Assembly (NCBI RefSeq): GCF_009617875.1
Contig: NZ_BLAV01000001.1
Span: forward strand, 4,650,001 to 4,714,000
Reading direction: 5' to 3'
Source of the DNA: Prolixibacter sp. NT017
Lineage (GTDB): Bacteria; Bacteroidota; Bacteroidia; Bacteroidales; Prolixibacteraceae
Length of the DNA: 64,000 bases
The notes below the pieces were generated by a model. It made no database searches. It was given only the letters and a program-made list of their open reading frames with translations, and had not been told where the DNA came from. This document shows, piece by piece, positions 1 to 8,725 of this stretch (position 1 is its first letter; every line of letters starts with the position of its first letter). Both the position numbers and the translations under genes were made by a program.

Positions 1-1780
1 GTTCCTGAGAAAAGTAAATCAAAAATATTCAGGAGGGAGGGGAAGGAGAAGCATGATGAGACGGCCTTCTCCAATGCGAACGGATACCCGAAACGGAGCA
101 AATGGCAAAGAAGTCAGGTTTGCAGACAAGGGACTGAACCTAAAGGCAGGGAAGGCCCGCTCGATTTTCCATAAGCTAGGTACGAAAGATGTTCGGGTAA
201 CTGTTACCGATGCCACAGGAAAACCCATTAACGGTGATGTGAAAGTGGTGAATGACAACCGGGTGACTTTTACTGCGCCGAAAGATTATAACAATGCGAA
301 TGTTTTGGTCGTTGGCACGCAGAAGCCCTCAGCCAATATCGCTTTGAAAATAGCTGAATACACGTCGCGTTTGCTGATGATGGTTCGTGACATCAACATT
401 TCCTATACGCAAACCGATGGAACGGTTCTTCCGGGTTACCTGCCTAACACCAGCTATTTTGGTTTGGAAAACTATGCACCGGATGGAAGTACGGTTAAAT
501 CACTGGCTCCGGGATGGCCCTTCGTTTTGGGACAACAAGACCCGAACTTTGCATGGAAAGCGATTGAGAATGGGTGGATGACGACGGATTCTGCTCAAAA
601 CAGCCCGTACCAAATGACTCACAACAATACACTGAATCTGCGGACCAAACTCGAACCCATTCCGGGATTGAAAATTGATTTGACGGCTAATCGGAGTTAT
701 TCCGAAAACTCATCGGAATTCTATTTGTACGATGCGCAGGATGGCTGGGGTGCTTACAACAAAAATTACTTCGGGAATTTCACCATGTCGGTCATTACAA
801 TCGGATCGGCTTTCGATAAGTTAGGAACCAGTGGTGTGCAGCAATCTTCGGCATGGGAAAAATTCCGGGATTATCGTCATATTATTGCTGGTCGGTTGGC
901 CGCTCAACGAGTAGCCAATTTGGATCAGGGATACGATCCGGGAAAGGTCGATCCAACGACTGGCTTCCCTGATGGTTATGGTCCAACAGCCGCACAGGTG
1001 CTGATCCCTTCCTTCTTTGCGGCGTATACCGGGATGGATCCAAACAAAGTATCTCTTGATCCGTTCCCGTCGGTGAAGTTCATGATGCCCAACTGGCGTC
1101 TTCAGTACAATGGTGCAGTTAATGCTGTTCCGGGTTTGAAGAATATCATGAAGACGTTGAGTATTTCGCACGCCTACCGTTCTTCCTATAATGTGGGTTC
1201 GTTTATCAGTAACCTGAATTATGATGAGCTTGGTGATGGCTTCAGCTACGTGCGCGATTATCAGGATAACTTCCTGCCAAAGAATGATATTAACGCCATT
1301 AGTATCAATGAGTCGTTTAGTCCGCTGTTTAACGTGGATGTGACCTGGTTGAATAACCTGACGACTCGTTTCGAATACCGGAAATCACGGAATCTGACAC
1401 TCAGCTTGACAAATAATCAGTTGACGGAAGTATACAACAACGAAATGAGTGTTGGTTTGGGCTACCGTTTCGAGGATTTGAAGTTGTTCATTAAGACGAA
1501 GAACTCGCAGAAGACCTTGAACAACGACTTGCAAGTCAGGGCTGACTTTGGCTTGCGGAAGAACAAAACCGTTCTGAGAAAACTGGTGGAGTCGGATAAT
1601 CAGCTTACGGCCGGCCAGCAGGCAATGACCATCAAATTATCGGCTGATTACAATCTGAGTGAAGCCTTTATCGTCCGGTTGTATTACGACCGTATTGTAA
1701 ATAATCCGTTTATTTCACTATCCTATCCTACGGCCAATTCCAACATTGGTGTAAGTTTCCGTTTTACTTTATCGCACTAA
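1..1780 (+). CDS. sprA: SprA/Sov, T9SS outer-membrane translocon (3' part)
   Basis: The frame is open from the left window edge to the stop at 1780, so the Met at 53 is internal and this is the C-terminal ~590 residues of a much larger protein. SprA (Sov in Porphyromonas) is the very large outer-membrane beta-barrel through which type IX secretion substrates leave the periplasm; in gliding species it is also needed for motility. Visible here are family signatures such as the segment rich in 'APGWPFVLGQQD', a run of amphipathic strands with alternating aromatic residues, and a final strand ending in Phe-Thr-Leu-Ser-His. The assignment rests on recalled similarity to the SprA C-terminus. The window also encodes three T9SS cargo proteins (starting near 27916, 36391 and 54719), so the system is probably functional. 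The gene is convergent with the flippase gene only 21 bp away. Confidence 0.85.
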   Translation, partial: FLRKVNQKYSGGRGRRSMMRRPSPMRTDTRNGANGKEVRFADKGLNLKAGKARSIFHKLGTKDVRVTVTDATGKPINGDVKVVNDNRVTFTAPKDYNNANVLVVGTQKPSANIALKIAEYTSRLLMMVRDINISYTQTDGTVLPGYLPNTSYFGLENYAPDGSTVKSLAPGWPFVLGQQDPNFAWKAIENGWMTTDSAQNSPYQMTHNNTLNLRTKLEPIPGLKIDLTANRSYSENSSEFYLYDAQDGWGAYNKNYFGNFTMSVITIGSAFDKLGTSGVQQSSAWEKFRDYRHIIAGRLAAQRVANLDQGYDPGKVDPTTGFPDGYGPTAAQVLIPSFFAAYTGMDPNKVSLDPFPSVKFMMPNWRLQYNGAVNAVPGLKNIMKTLSISHAYRSSYNVGSFISNLNYDELGDGFSYVRDYQDNFLPKNDINAISINESFSPLFNVDVTWLNNLTTRFEYRKSRNLTLSLTNNQLTEVYNNEMSVGLGYRFEDLKLFIKTKNSQKTLNNDLQVRADFGLRKNKTVLRKLVESDNQLTAGQQAMTIKLSADYNLSEAFIVRLYYDRIVNNPFISLSYPTANSNIGVSFRFTLSH

Positions 1781-1801
1781 ATTTCCGGTTCAGCAGAAGA
1801 C

Positions 1802-3244
1802 TTATTGCTCAGTTAAAATGGCTCGCAATGTCTTCAAGCTGATGAGCCCGGTTGCAAAGGCGAGTAGTATTCCGCCCACCAGCATGGTCAGATATCCTTG
1901 CAACCAATTTTGCCATCCGGTACAGAGAATTCCCAATACGATTACAGCCAGTGTATAGAGGAGTATGCGAATTATTAATTTAAGATCAGGTGTAAACCGG
2001 AAAAGGTAATAGACTAAAACAACCTGTGCCAGCGCCATCACCGATTGCGTAGTCAAAGCTGCCCATGCCGCGCCTAAAGCCATCAACTTAGGTATTAACA
2101 CCAGGTTGAGGACAAGATTCAGAACAACGCCTCCCGCCGCTAAAATATTCAATTGTTTTAGTGTTCCTTTAGCCGTCAGTAGCGTTCCGAAGATGTAGGT
2201 AGTGGCAATCGAAATAAACGTGAACATCAGTATTCCCAGGATGAGTGGTGATTGCGAGGTGTGGTGGTGATAGAGCACTTCCATAATTTCCTTGCGGAAG
2301 AACCAGGAAGAGAACGCCAATAGTAAAGCAGGAGCAATAATCAGTAAAAAGGAAAACCGCAGTATCGGACGAATGTCTTCACGCTTTTTCAGCATCCGGG
2401 AGAAGATAGGCAGTAGTATGCCGGCGAAAAGTACGCCGAAATTCGAAACAGCATCGAGCAAGCGGTAAGCCTGGGCATAAATTCCGGCTTCGGTTTTTCC
2501 TTCTGTTGCCGGAAGAAGGCGTTCGATGAGCACCGAATCCATTCTTGTATATAGCGACATGAGCAAAATGAGCAGCGCGTAAGGATAGGACTTCCGCAGA
2601 AAAATAATGAAAAACGAGCGATTGAAACTAAGTTTGATATGGCCTGAGTAGTGTTTCACGACTGCGAAAATGATGATGGCAGCCAGCAGATACGAAAACG
2701 TCTGGATGTAAACGAACCACTCAATGTGCATGGTATGATGGGTTGCGTCGGTAAACAAGATGATGCTGCAAAAAAGAATCATCAACGAGCGGTCGAGTAT
2801 CGACAAAAGGCTGTCGGTACGAAAGAGGTGGAGAGCCGTTAAATTCGAGCGAAAATAGAGACTGAAGGAGATGAAAATCTGGTTAAGAATCAGGAACACC
2901 AACAATGATATTTGTGCGGCCGAGTAACCTATAATCAGCGCTGTGACCATCGAAACAATAGCATAAACGGTTGCCAGGATAATCTTCAGACCCGAAACGT
3001 TAGCCAGGTGTTTGTTCAGAAGCTGTGTATGGCGGGCAATGTTCCGGTTATTATAATTTGTAATTCCCAGGTCGGGAATCATGTTAAGTAGCAATGTGAA
3101 ATTGAGCAACGAGAAATAGAATCCGTACGACTCGGCTCCTACCATGTTCTGCACCGTCCGGTCGATGCCAAATATCCAGAACGGTTTTATCAGCAAATTT
3201 AGGACAATGATCAGTAGTAGGTTGGTAACGAATTTCTTTTGCAA
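1802..3244 (-). CDS. Polysaccharide flippase (Wzx/MATE-like membrane protein)
   Basis: A 480-residue, very hydrophobic protein with about 12-14 predicted transmembrane helices and the Asn-Arg-Asn-Ile-Ala-rich first loop common in oligosaccharide flippases (MVF/PST superfamily). Such proteins flip undecaprenyl-linked glycans across the inner membrane for O-antigen, exopolysaccharide or T9SS-associated A-LPS assembly. The N-terminus has a short Lys-rich start followed directly by the first helix, so the Met at 3244 is a reasonable start. It is divergent from a glycosyltransferase gene 99 bp away, which supports a role in surface glycan assembly. The specific glycan cannot be told from sequence. 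Confidence 0.8.
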   Translation of the reverse strand: MQKKFVTNLLLIIVLNLLIKPFWIFGIDRTVQNMVGAESYGFYFSLLNFTLLLNMIPDLGITNYNNRNIARHTQLLNKHLANVSGLKIILATVYAIVSMVTALIIGYSAAQISLLVFLILNQIFISFSLYFRSNLTALHLFRTDSLLSILDRSLMILFCSIILFTDATHHTMHIEWFVYIQTFSYLLAAIIIFAVVKHYSGHIKLSFNRSFFIIFLRKSYPYALLILLMSLYTRMDSVLIERLLPATEGKTEAGIYAQAYRLLDAVSNFGVLFAGILLPIFSRMLKKREDIRPILRFSFLLIIAPALLLAFSSWFFRKEIMEVLYHHHTSQSPLILGILMFTFISIATTYIFGTLLTAKGTLKQLNILAAGGVVLNLVLNLVLIPKLMALGAAWAALTTQSVMALAQVVLVYYLFRFTPDLKLIIRILLYTLAVIVLGILCTGWQNWLQGYLTMLVGGILLAFATGLISLKTLRAILTEQ

Positions 3245-3308
3245 GGTGAATAGTTTTGCTTTATTTCAAAATTAAGAAATTTTCCGTGCGAGGTTAGCTA
3301 AGGATAAA

Positions 3309-3316
3309 TACCTTTG
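3309..3316 (+). promoter_or_regulatory. Bacteroidota -7 box (TACCTTTG)
   Basis: The octamer matches the Bacteroidota TAnnTTTG -7 element exactly and lies 27 bp upstream of the ATG of the glycosyltransferase gene. No clear -33 TTG is seen at the usual spacing, so this is a motif-based call only. Confidence 0.5.
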
Positions 3317-3343
3317 CTTTTTAGCGATTCTATTTAACGGAAT

Positions 3344-4477
3344 ATGAATATAGTTGTGAATACAAGGTTGTTGCTTCCCGGCAAACTGGAAGGAATTGGG
3401 CGGTTTACGCACGAAACGTTGCGTAGAATAACGACCAACCATCCGGAGCATCGTTTTTTTTTCCTTTTCGACAGGCCTTATTCACGCGAATTCATTTATA
3501 GTTCTAATGTCACTCCAATCGTTTTCGGCCCATCGGCCCGCCATCCGTTGCTTTGGTATCTGTGGTTCGAAAGGGTAGTTCCTCGTGCATTGAAAGGATT
3601 GAACGCGCATCTGTTTTTGTCGACTGATGGTTTCGCATCGCTAAGGACTAATGTTCCGCAAACATTGGTGATACATGACTTGAGTTTTGAGCACCGTCCC
3701 TACGATTTGCGCTTTTCACACCGGTGGTTCCAGCATCACTTTGTTCCTCGCTATGCAAAAAAGGCCCAAAGGTTGGTAACCGTTTCCGGTTTTTCCCGCG
3801 ACGATTTAATGCAGAAATATCATATCCCCGAAAGCAAGATTGATATCGTTCCCAACGGAGTTAGCGACATGTTTCACCCGTTGTCAGTTCCGGCGATTCG
3901 CAAAGTCAGGGAGAAATATACCGGTGGTCGTCCCTATTTTCTGTTTGTTGGGGCGCTTCAGCCCCGCAAAAATGTAGCCGGACTTCTGAGGGCTTACGAC
4001 CAATTCTGCCAGCAATCGAATGCAGAAATTGATTTATTGATTGTTGGTGGAGCTATGCATAAAACGAGAGAAATTTCGAGAGCACACCGTTCGATGAAAT
4101 GTGGGAATCATGTTCATTTTACAGGACGAGTGACCGATGTAGAATTGGTTCAAATGCTGGGAGCAGCATTGGCTTTAACGTTCGTTCCGTTCTTCGAAGG
4201 ATTTGGTATACCGGTCATCGAAGCGATGGCTGCAGGCGTCCCGGTTATTTGTTCTAACTCGTCGTCATTGCCGGAGGTTGGAGGCGAGTCGGTTTGCTAC
4301 GTCGAACCGGATTCCATCGATGAAATTGCAGCAGCGATGATGAAGATTTATACCAACCAGGAATATGCCGGCGAATTGATATTGAGTGGGAAGAGACGTT
4401 CGGAGAATTACACCTGGGAACGTTCGGCGGAACTTTTATGGGAGTCGATGATGAAAACGATTGAACATCCTTCCTAA
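3344..4477 (+). CDS. GT4-family glycosyltransferase (GT-B fold)
   Basis: A 377-residue protein with a complete GT-B architecture. The N-terminal acceptor domain begins MNIVVNTRLL, and the C-terminal donor domain has the family-4 signature 'EGFGIPVIEAMAAGVPVI' at about residues 286-303, containing the Glu-x7-Glu pair. The 'FVGALQPRKNV' motif near residue 205 is typical of mannosyl- or rhamnosyl-type GT4 enzymes. No transmembrane segment is apparent, so it is probably cytoplasmic or peripheral at the inner membrane. Divergent from the flippase gene and 25 bp upstream of rnhB. Sugar donor and acceptor are unknown. Confidence 0.85.
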   Translation: MNIVVNTRLLLPGKLEGIGRFTHETLRRITTNHPEHRFFFLFDRPYSREFIYSSNVTPIVFGPSARHPLLWYLWFERVVPRALKGLNAHLFLSTDGFASLRTNVPQTLVIHDLSFEHRPYDLRFSHRWFQHHFVPRYAKKAQRLVTVSGFSRDDLMQKYHIPESKIDIVPNGVSDMFHPLSVPAIRKVREKYTGGRPYFLFVGALQPRKNVAGLLRAYDQFCQQSNAEIDLLIVGGAMHKTREISRAHRSMKCGNHVHFTGRVTDVELVQMLGAALALTFVPFFEGFGIPVIEAMAAGVPVICSNSSSLPEVGGESVCYVEPDSIDEIAAAMMKIYTNQEYAGELILSGKRRSENYTWERSAELLWESMMKTIEHPS

Positions 4478-4490
4478 CAAGGGAAATGAT

Positions 4491-4498
4491 TAATTTTG
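4491..4498 (+). promoter_or_regulatory. -7 box (TAATTTTG) four bases before rnhB ATG
   Basis: An exact TAnnTTTG octamer sits in the 25 bp gap before rnhB. Transcription from such a box normally begins about 4-8 bp downstream, which would place the 5' end at or next to the start codon (leaderless or nearly so). Inferred from the motif alone. Confidence 0.4.
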
Positions 4499-4502
4499 AA
4501 AT

Positions 4503-5102
4503 ATGCTTGCATCGTTTTTACATGAGGGAAAAGTGGAAGCCGGCTGCGACGAAGCTGGCCGTGGGTGTTTGGCAGGACCTGTCTTTGCGGCTGCTGTTAT
4601 CCTGCCTGCCGATTTTCAAAATGATTTACTAAATGATTCGAAGCAGCTAACTGAAAAGAATCGCTACCTGCTCCGGAAGATTATTGAAAAAGAAGCACTT
4701 TCATGGGCTGTCGGTTATTACGACAATACAGAAATTGATGAGGTCAATATCCTCAATGCTTCCATCTTTTCGATGCACCGGGCATTGGAGCAGCTCAAGA
4801 TTACACCGGAGCATATTCTGGTCGATGGCAATCGTTTCAAACCCTACCGGGATATTCCTCATACCTGTGTGGTAAAAGGCGATGGAAAATATCTGTCGAT
4901 TGCGGCTGCCTCGGTTTTGGCTAAAACCTACCGGGATGATTTTATGCTCGAGCTTCATAAAAAATTTCCGGTTTATGCCTGGGACCGGAACAAAGGATAT
5001 CCTACCAAGGCTCACCGCGAAGCGATCAAAAAACATGGTGTAACTTCTTATCATCGAATGTCTTTTCGGTTGACTGATGATCAGCTGACGCTAAAATTTT
5101 GA
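4503..5102 (+). CDS. rnhB: Ribonuclease HII
   Basis: A 199-residue protein of normal RNase HII length. It cleaves RNA in RNA-DNA hybrids and at single ribonucleotides embedded in DNA, initiating ribonucleotide excision repair. The family motif Cys-Asp-Glu-Ala-Gly-Arg-Gly lies at residues 15-21 and supplies Asp16 and Glu17. The third acidic residue is in 'LVDGN' (Asp108), and the fourth lies in the '[10 protein letters not shown]' segment around residue 144. The start at 4503 puts the catalytic motif at the usual distance from the N-terminus. A second RNase H (type I) is encoded 6 kb downstream. Confidence 0.97.
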   Translation: MLASFLHEGKVEAGCDEAGRGCLAGPVFAAAVILPADFQNDLLNDSKQLTEKNRYLLRKIIEKEALSWAVGYYDNTEIDEVNILNASIFSMHRALEQLKITPEHILVDGNRFKPYRDIPHTCVVKGDGKYLSIAAASVLAKTYRDDFMLELHKKFPVYAWDRNKGYPTKAHREAIKKHGVTSYHRMSFRLTDDQLTLKF

Positions 5103-5296
5103 ACAAAAAAACGTTAGTGTCATCTAACTAAATGTAGTTGTTTTCTCCCTGAAAATGACGAAAGAAATTTTGAGTGAATTGGTCGCTTTTATTGCCATTG
5201 ACGGTTCATTTGGCATGATATGAGTCTGTTGCTCCGGGTTTCAATTTTCACTATATTGAACCAATATGCTATTCCTCAAACTAATTTCCTTTCCGT

Positions 5297-8200
5297 ATGG
5301 AACAATTCTCGCTCTTCCGCAAGCCGATTACCTGGGTGATTCTTGTGCTTCTTTCGCTGGGTAGTGGTTTTTTTGTTTACCGAAATTTTGAAAAAGCCAA
5401 CCCACTCGTGCATGTCGATATCTCGATGTCGCGTGATTCTGCATTGTCCATGGCCTCTCGGATGTCGCAGAAATTGAGGGTTGGGCCGGAGCGCTTCCGG
5501 CAGGCAGCGAGTTTTACCAACGATTATCGGTTCCAAAACTATGTAGAGTTGGAAGGCGGAGGCCTCGATACTTTTTCAGATGTTATGCAGCGGGGAGACT
5601 ATCACCCATACCGGTGGGTTGTCAGACAGTTCGAGGAATACAATCCGCGCGAGGTATTATTCCGGTTTACGCCGGAGGGAAAACCCTATGGATTTAAAGA
5701 AACGCTTCCCGAAGATTTCAAAGGGGCAGCGCTCGATTCAGCTCGTGCCCGTTACATTGCAGAGGAATCGGCCCGGAAAGACTGGCACGCCAATTTGACG
5801 AATTATCATTTAGTGGAACATTCTATTGAGGTACTTCCCAGCGAACGTATTGATCACACGTTCGTATATGAGAATGATAAGAAGAGTATTGGAGAAGGAA
5901 AATACCGTTTGCGGTTAGTGGTGAGTGGTGACCGGTTAACTGAGTTGACCTGGTTTGTGAAAATTCCGGAAGCATTTGATCGGAAATATGAAGAGATGCG
6001 CTCTTCCAATACGACTCTTTCCTCTATTGCCACATTGCTTATGGCATTGCTGTATGGTTTAGGTGGAATCGTCATCGGCTTATTTTTTCTCATGAAGAGA
6101 CGTTATGTTCTCTGGAGGAAAGCGTTTATCTGGGGATTTGCTATCTGTTTCTTTTCAGTATTTCTGGTTGAGGCCAATCAACTTCCCCTTTCATGGCTTT
6201 ATTACGAGACCTCGACTTCTGCATCTAATTACATTGCCCGGACGCTTTTGTACGGATTCCTGAGCGCAATTGGAATGGGGGCGCTGGTCAGTTTGTCGAT
6301 AACTGCCGGTGAAGGCATGGGACGTATGGCATTTCCGCGCCACGTCCAATTCTGGCATGTTTGGTCGAACAGGGCAGGTAGCTCAAAACTGATTGTCGGA
6401 CAGACGTTGGGCGCTTATCTTTTCATGGTCATTGTACTGGCCTTCGATATCGCTTTTTACATGTTTACTACCCGGCATTTTGGCTGGTGGAGTCCGGCGG
6501 GAACGCTCTCCGATCCGGATATTTTAGCGACTCCGTTTCCATGGCTCAGTCCGTTTTCGGTTTCCTTGCAGGCGGGTTTCTGGGAAGAGGCGATGTTTCG
6601 CGCCATTCCACTGGCAGGTGTTATTTTGTTAACACGAAACTGGAAAAGTCACCGGTTTTGGGTTATTCTGGTACTGATTTTACAGACAGTCGTATTTGGG
6701 TTAGGTCATGCGAACTATCCCAATCAACCTTCGTATGCCAGGGTGGTTGAAATGCTCGTTCCGTTCGTGATTTTCGGAATTATATATCTGCAGTTTGGCT
6801 TGCTTCCGGTGATTATTACTCACTATGCGGTGGACGTCTTCTGGATCTCATTGCCTTTGTGGGTAGCCAGTTCTCCCGGAATCTGGATAGACCGGATTAT
6901 TATAGTCCTTCTGTTTCTTACGCCATTATTCATTGTCCTTTTTTTCAGGTTACGAAATAAAAAGTGGACCGAATTGCCGGATACCTACCGAAATTGGGCA
7001 TGGCGACCTCCCAAGCCGGAAGAGGAAGAAGCATCACGAAGAACGATGGCCCCTTTTGCTGTGGAAACCGATCTCAAGAAGAGACCAGTATTTAAATGGA
7101 TTCTCCCGGTAGCGGTTTTTGGCATTCTTTTGTGGGCGTTTTTCTCGAGGTTCGATCACGATGATGATTCGATGACTATCAAGAGAAAAGCGGCGCTTGG
7201 TATCGCGAAAAAGGAGATGGCGCAACGCATTTCGCTCGATTCTGCCAGGTGGACTGTGGCGACTACGGTAAAGGAAGGAGGAACCGACCATCGTTTTATT
7301 TGGCAGGAAGGCGGGCCGGAAGTTTACAGGCAATTTCTGGGAACTTTCCTGGAACCTTCGCACTTCATGGTCAGGTACATGAAAACGGAAGGTTCAGTAG
7401 AGGAACGGACGGAGGAATTTCGCATGGGAGTTTCGGGGAACGGAGAGTTGTTATCCTATCGCCATGTATTCCCGGAGAAACAGCCGGGAGCGAATCTTTC
7501 CAGGGCGGAAGCTTCCGAATTAGTCGATTCGCTTTTACACGTCGAGTTCCAAACGGGGATTTTCCGGTTGAAAGAAATTTCGGTTATACCGGAAAAACTG
7601 GATAAACGAACCGATTGGAAATTTACGTACGCTGATACCGCCAATTATCCTTTGCGAACAGGTGAGGCACGGTACCAGGTTCAGCTTGCCGGAAATAAAC
7701 TGGCTTATTTTGGCCGGTCCATCCATGTTCCTGAGGATTGGCAGCGTGAATATCGTGATCGCGAAAGCAAGCTGTCTGTTTGGCGTACCATTAGCTGGTT
7801 GATTTTGGTGGCTGTGGTCATTGCCGGAATTGTTATCGGAATCGTCCGGTGGACAAAAGGCTATTTTTCAGTCAGACTTTTCGGCATCATGACGGTTTTC
7901 CTCACGGTTGTGAAGCTGCTTTCGGTGGCAAACGGATGGAGCCAAAGCCTTTATGCTTATCCAACCGGGCAGGATTTTGGAAATTACATTACCGTTGCGC
8001 TGATTTTTCAGTTGCTTGGACCTCTTTTCCTGGCATTGGGAATGGGGGTTGTCGCGGGTATGTTGCCATACACAATTGTGGCACAGGAACGTATCGACGT
8101 TTCTTCGAGAAAGCAGTTTGGATTAGGCTTGCTGTTGGCTGGTATTATTGCTCTTGTGCGTTTTTTCAGGCCGGAACTCACACCTTATATCCCTTGGTTT

Positions 8201-8644
8201 GGTGCGGCCAATGACTATATTCCCTGGTTGGGAGTCGTTTTCCACAATGTCGATAATTTCATTCTGCTGCCGGTTTTTGCCTGGTTAATCACCCTGGGAT
8301 TGAATCGAATAACCCATATGGGCAAAAAAAGAAATGCTGCCGGTGTAATGATTTCACTTTTGATGGGACTATCAATTACAGGAAGTTCGCTGCAGCAGTT
8401 TGCCTATATGGTTCCTGCAGGTATTGTAGTTGGACTCATGATTTGGAGCGTCTGGTATTTTGCATTCCGGTATTCTCCCTCAATCATTCCGGTCGTCATG
8501 GCGGGGATTTTGGTGCCCGAAGCGGTGCGACAGGCAATTATTGCTGCCTATCCGGGCGCAATGACCGGTGAGATAATCACGTTGGCCGTCGGATTGAGTA
8601 TTGCTGTATTTTGGGGCCGCGAGGTAAGGAAAATTACAGCTTGA
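5297..8644 (+). CDS. Large CPBP-family intramembrane metalloprotease-like protein
   Basis: A 1115-residue polytopic membrane protein, far longer than the usual 200-300 residue CPBP (CAAX protease and bacteriocin-processing) family. A first extracytoplasmic domain (about 35-235) is followed by a membrane block with the full CPBP motif set: Glu-Glu-x3-Arg in 'WEEAMFR' near 428-434, Phe-x3-His in 'VFGLGH' near 468-472, and His-x3-Asp in 'HYAVD' near 510. Then comes a charged linker ('PPKPEEEEA'), one helix, a second extracytoplasmic domain (about 630-830) that resembles the first, and a second membrane block without the CPBP motifs. It stands alone after a 194 bp gap holding only an AT-rich TTCAAT/ATTGAA inverted repeat. 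The substrate is unknown. Confidence 0.75.
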   Translation: MEQFSLFRKPITWVILVLLSLGSGFFVYRNFEKANPLVHVDISMSRDSALSMASRMSQKLRVGPERFRQAASFTNDYRFQNYVELEGGGLDTFSDVMQRGDYHPYRWVVRQFEEYNPREVLFRFTPEGKPYGFKETLPEDFKGAALDSARARYIAEESARKDWHANLTNYHLVEHSIEVLPSERIDHTFVYENDKKSIGEGKYRLRLVVSGDRLTELTWFVKIPEAFDRKYEEMRSSNTTLSSIATLLMALLYGLGGIVIGLFFLMKRRYVLWRKAFIWGFAICFFSVFLVEANQLPLSWLYYETSTSASNYIARTLLYGFLSAIGMGALVSLSITAGEGMGRMAFPRHVQFWHVWSNRAGSSKLIVGQTLGAYLFMVIVLAFDIAFYMFTTRHFGWWSPAGTLSDPDILATPFPWLSPFSVSLQAGFWEEAMFRAIPLAGVILLTRNWKSHRFWVILVLILQTVVFGLGHANYPNQPSYARVVEMLVPFVIFGIIYLQFGLLPVIITHYAVDVFWISLPLWVASSPGIWIDRIIIVLLFLTPLFIVLFFRLRNKKWTELPDTYRNWAWRPPKPEEEEASRRTMAPFAVETDLKKRPVFKWILPVAVFGILLWAFFSRFDHDDDSMTIKRKAALGIAKKEMAQRISLDSARWTVATTVKEGGTDHRFIWQEGGPEVYRQFLGTFLEPSHFMVRYMKTEGSVEERTEEFRMGVSGNGELLSYRHVFPEKQPGANLSRAEASELVDSLLHVEFQTGIFRLKEISVIPEKLDKRTDWKFTYADTANYPLRTGEARYQVQLAGNKLAYFGRSIHVPEDWQREYRDRESKLSVWRTISWLILVAVVIAGIVIGIVRWTKGYFSVRLFGIMTVFLTVVKLLSVANGWSQSLYAYPTGQDFGNYITVALIFQLLGPLFLALGMGVVAGMLPYTIVAQERIDVSSRKQFGLGLLLAGIIALVRFFRPELTPYIPWFGAANDYIPWLGVVFHNVDNFILLPVFAWLITLGLNRITHMGKKRNAAGVMISLLMGLSITGSSLQQFAYMVPAGIVVGLMIWSVWYFAFRYSPSIIPVVMAGILVPEAVRQAIIAAYPGAMTGEIITLAVGLSIAVFWGREVRKITA

Positions 8645-8689
8645 GGGGATACTGTTTGAAAAACAGCATGGAAAAGCTCCAAATAAAAT

Positions 8690-8697
8690 TAAATTTG
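8690..8697 (+). promoter_or_regulatory. -7 box (TAAATTTG) upstream of the S46 peptidase gene
   Basis: An exact TAnnTTTG match followed by CGG, 28 bp before the ATG at 8726. No convincing -33 element is seen. Confidence 0.45.
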
Positions 8698-8725
8698 CGG
8701 GACAGAAAAAATCAAAAACTTAGAG

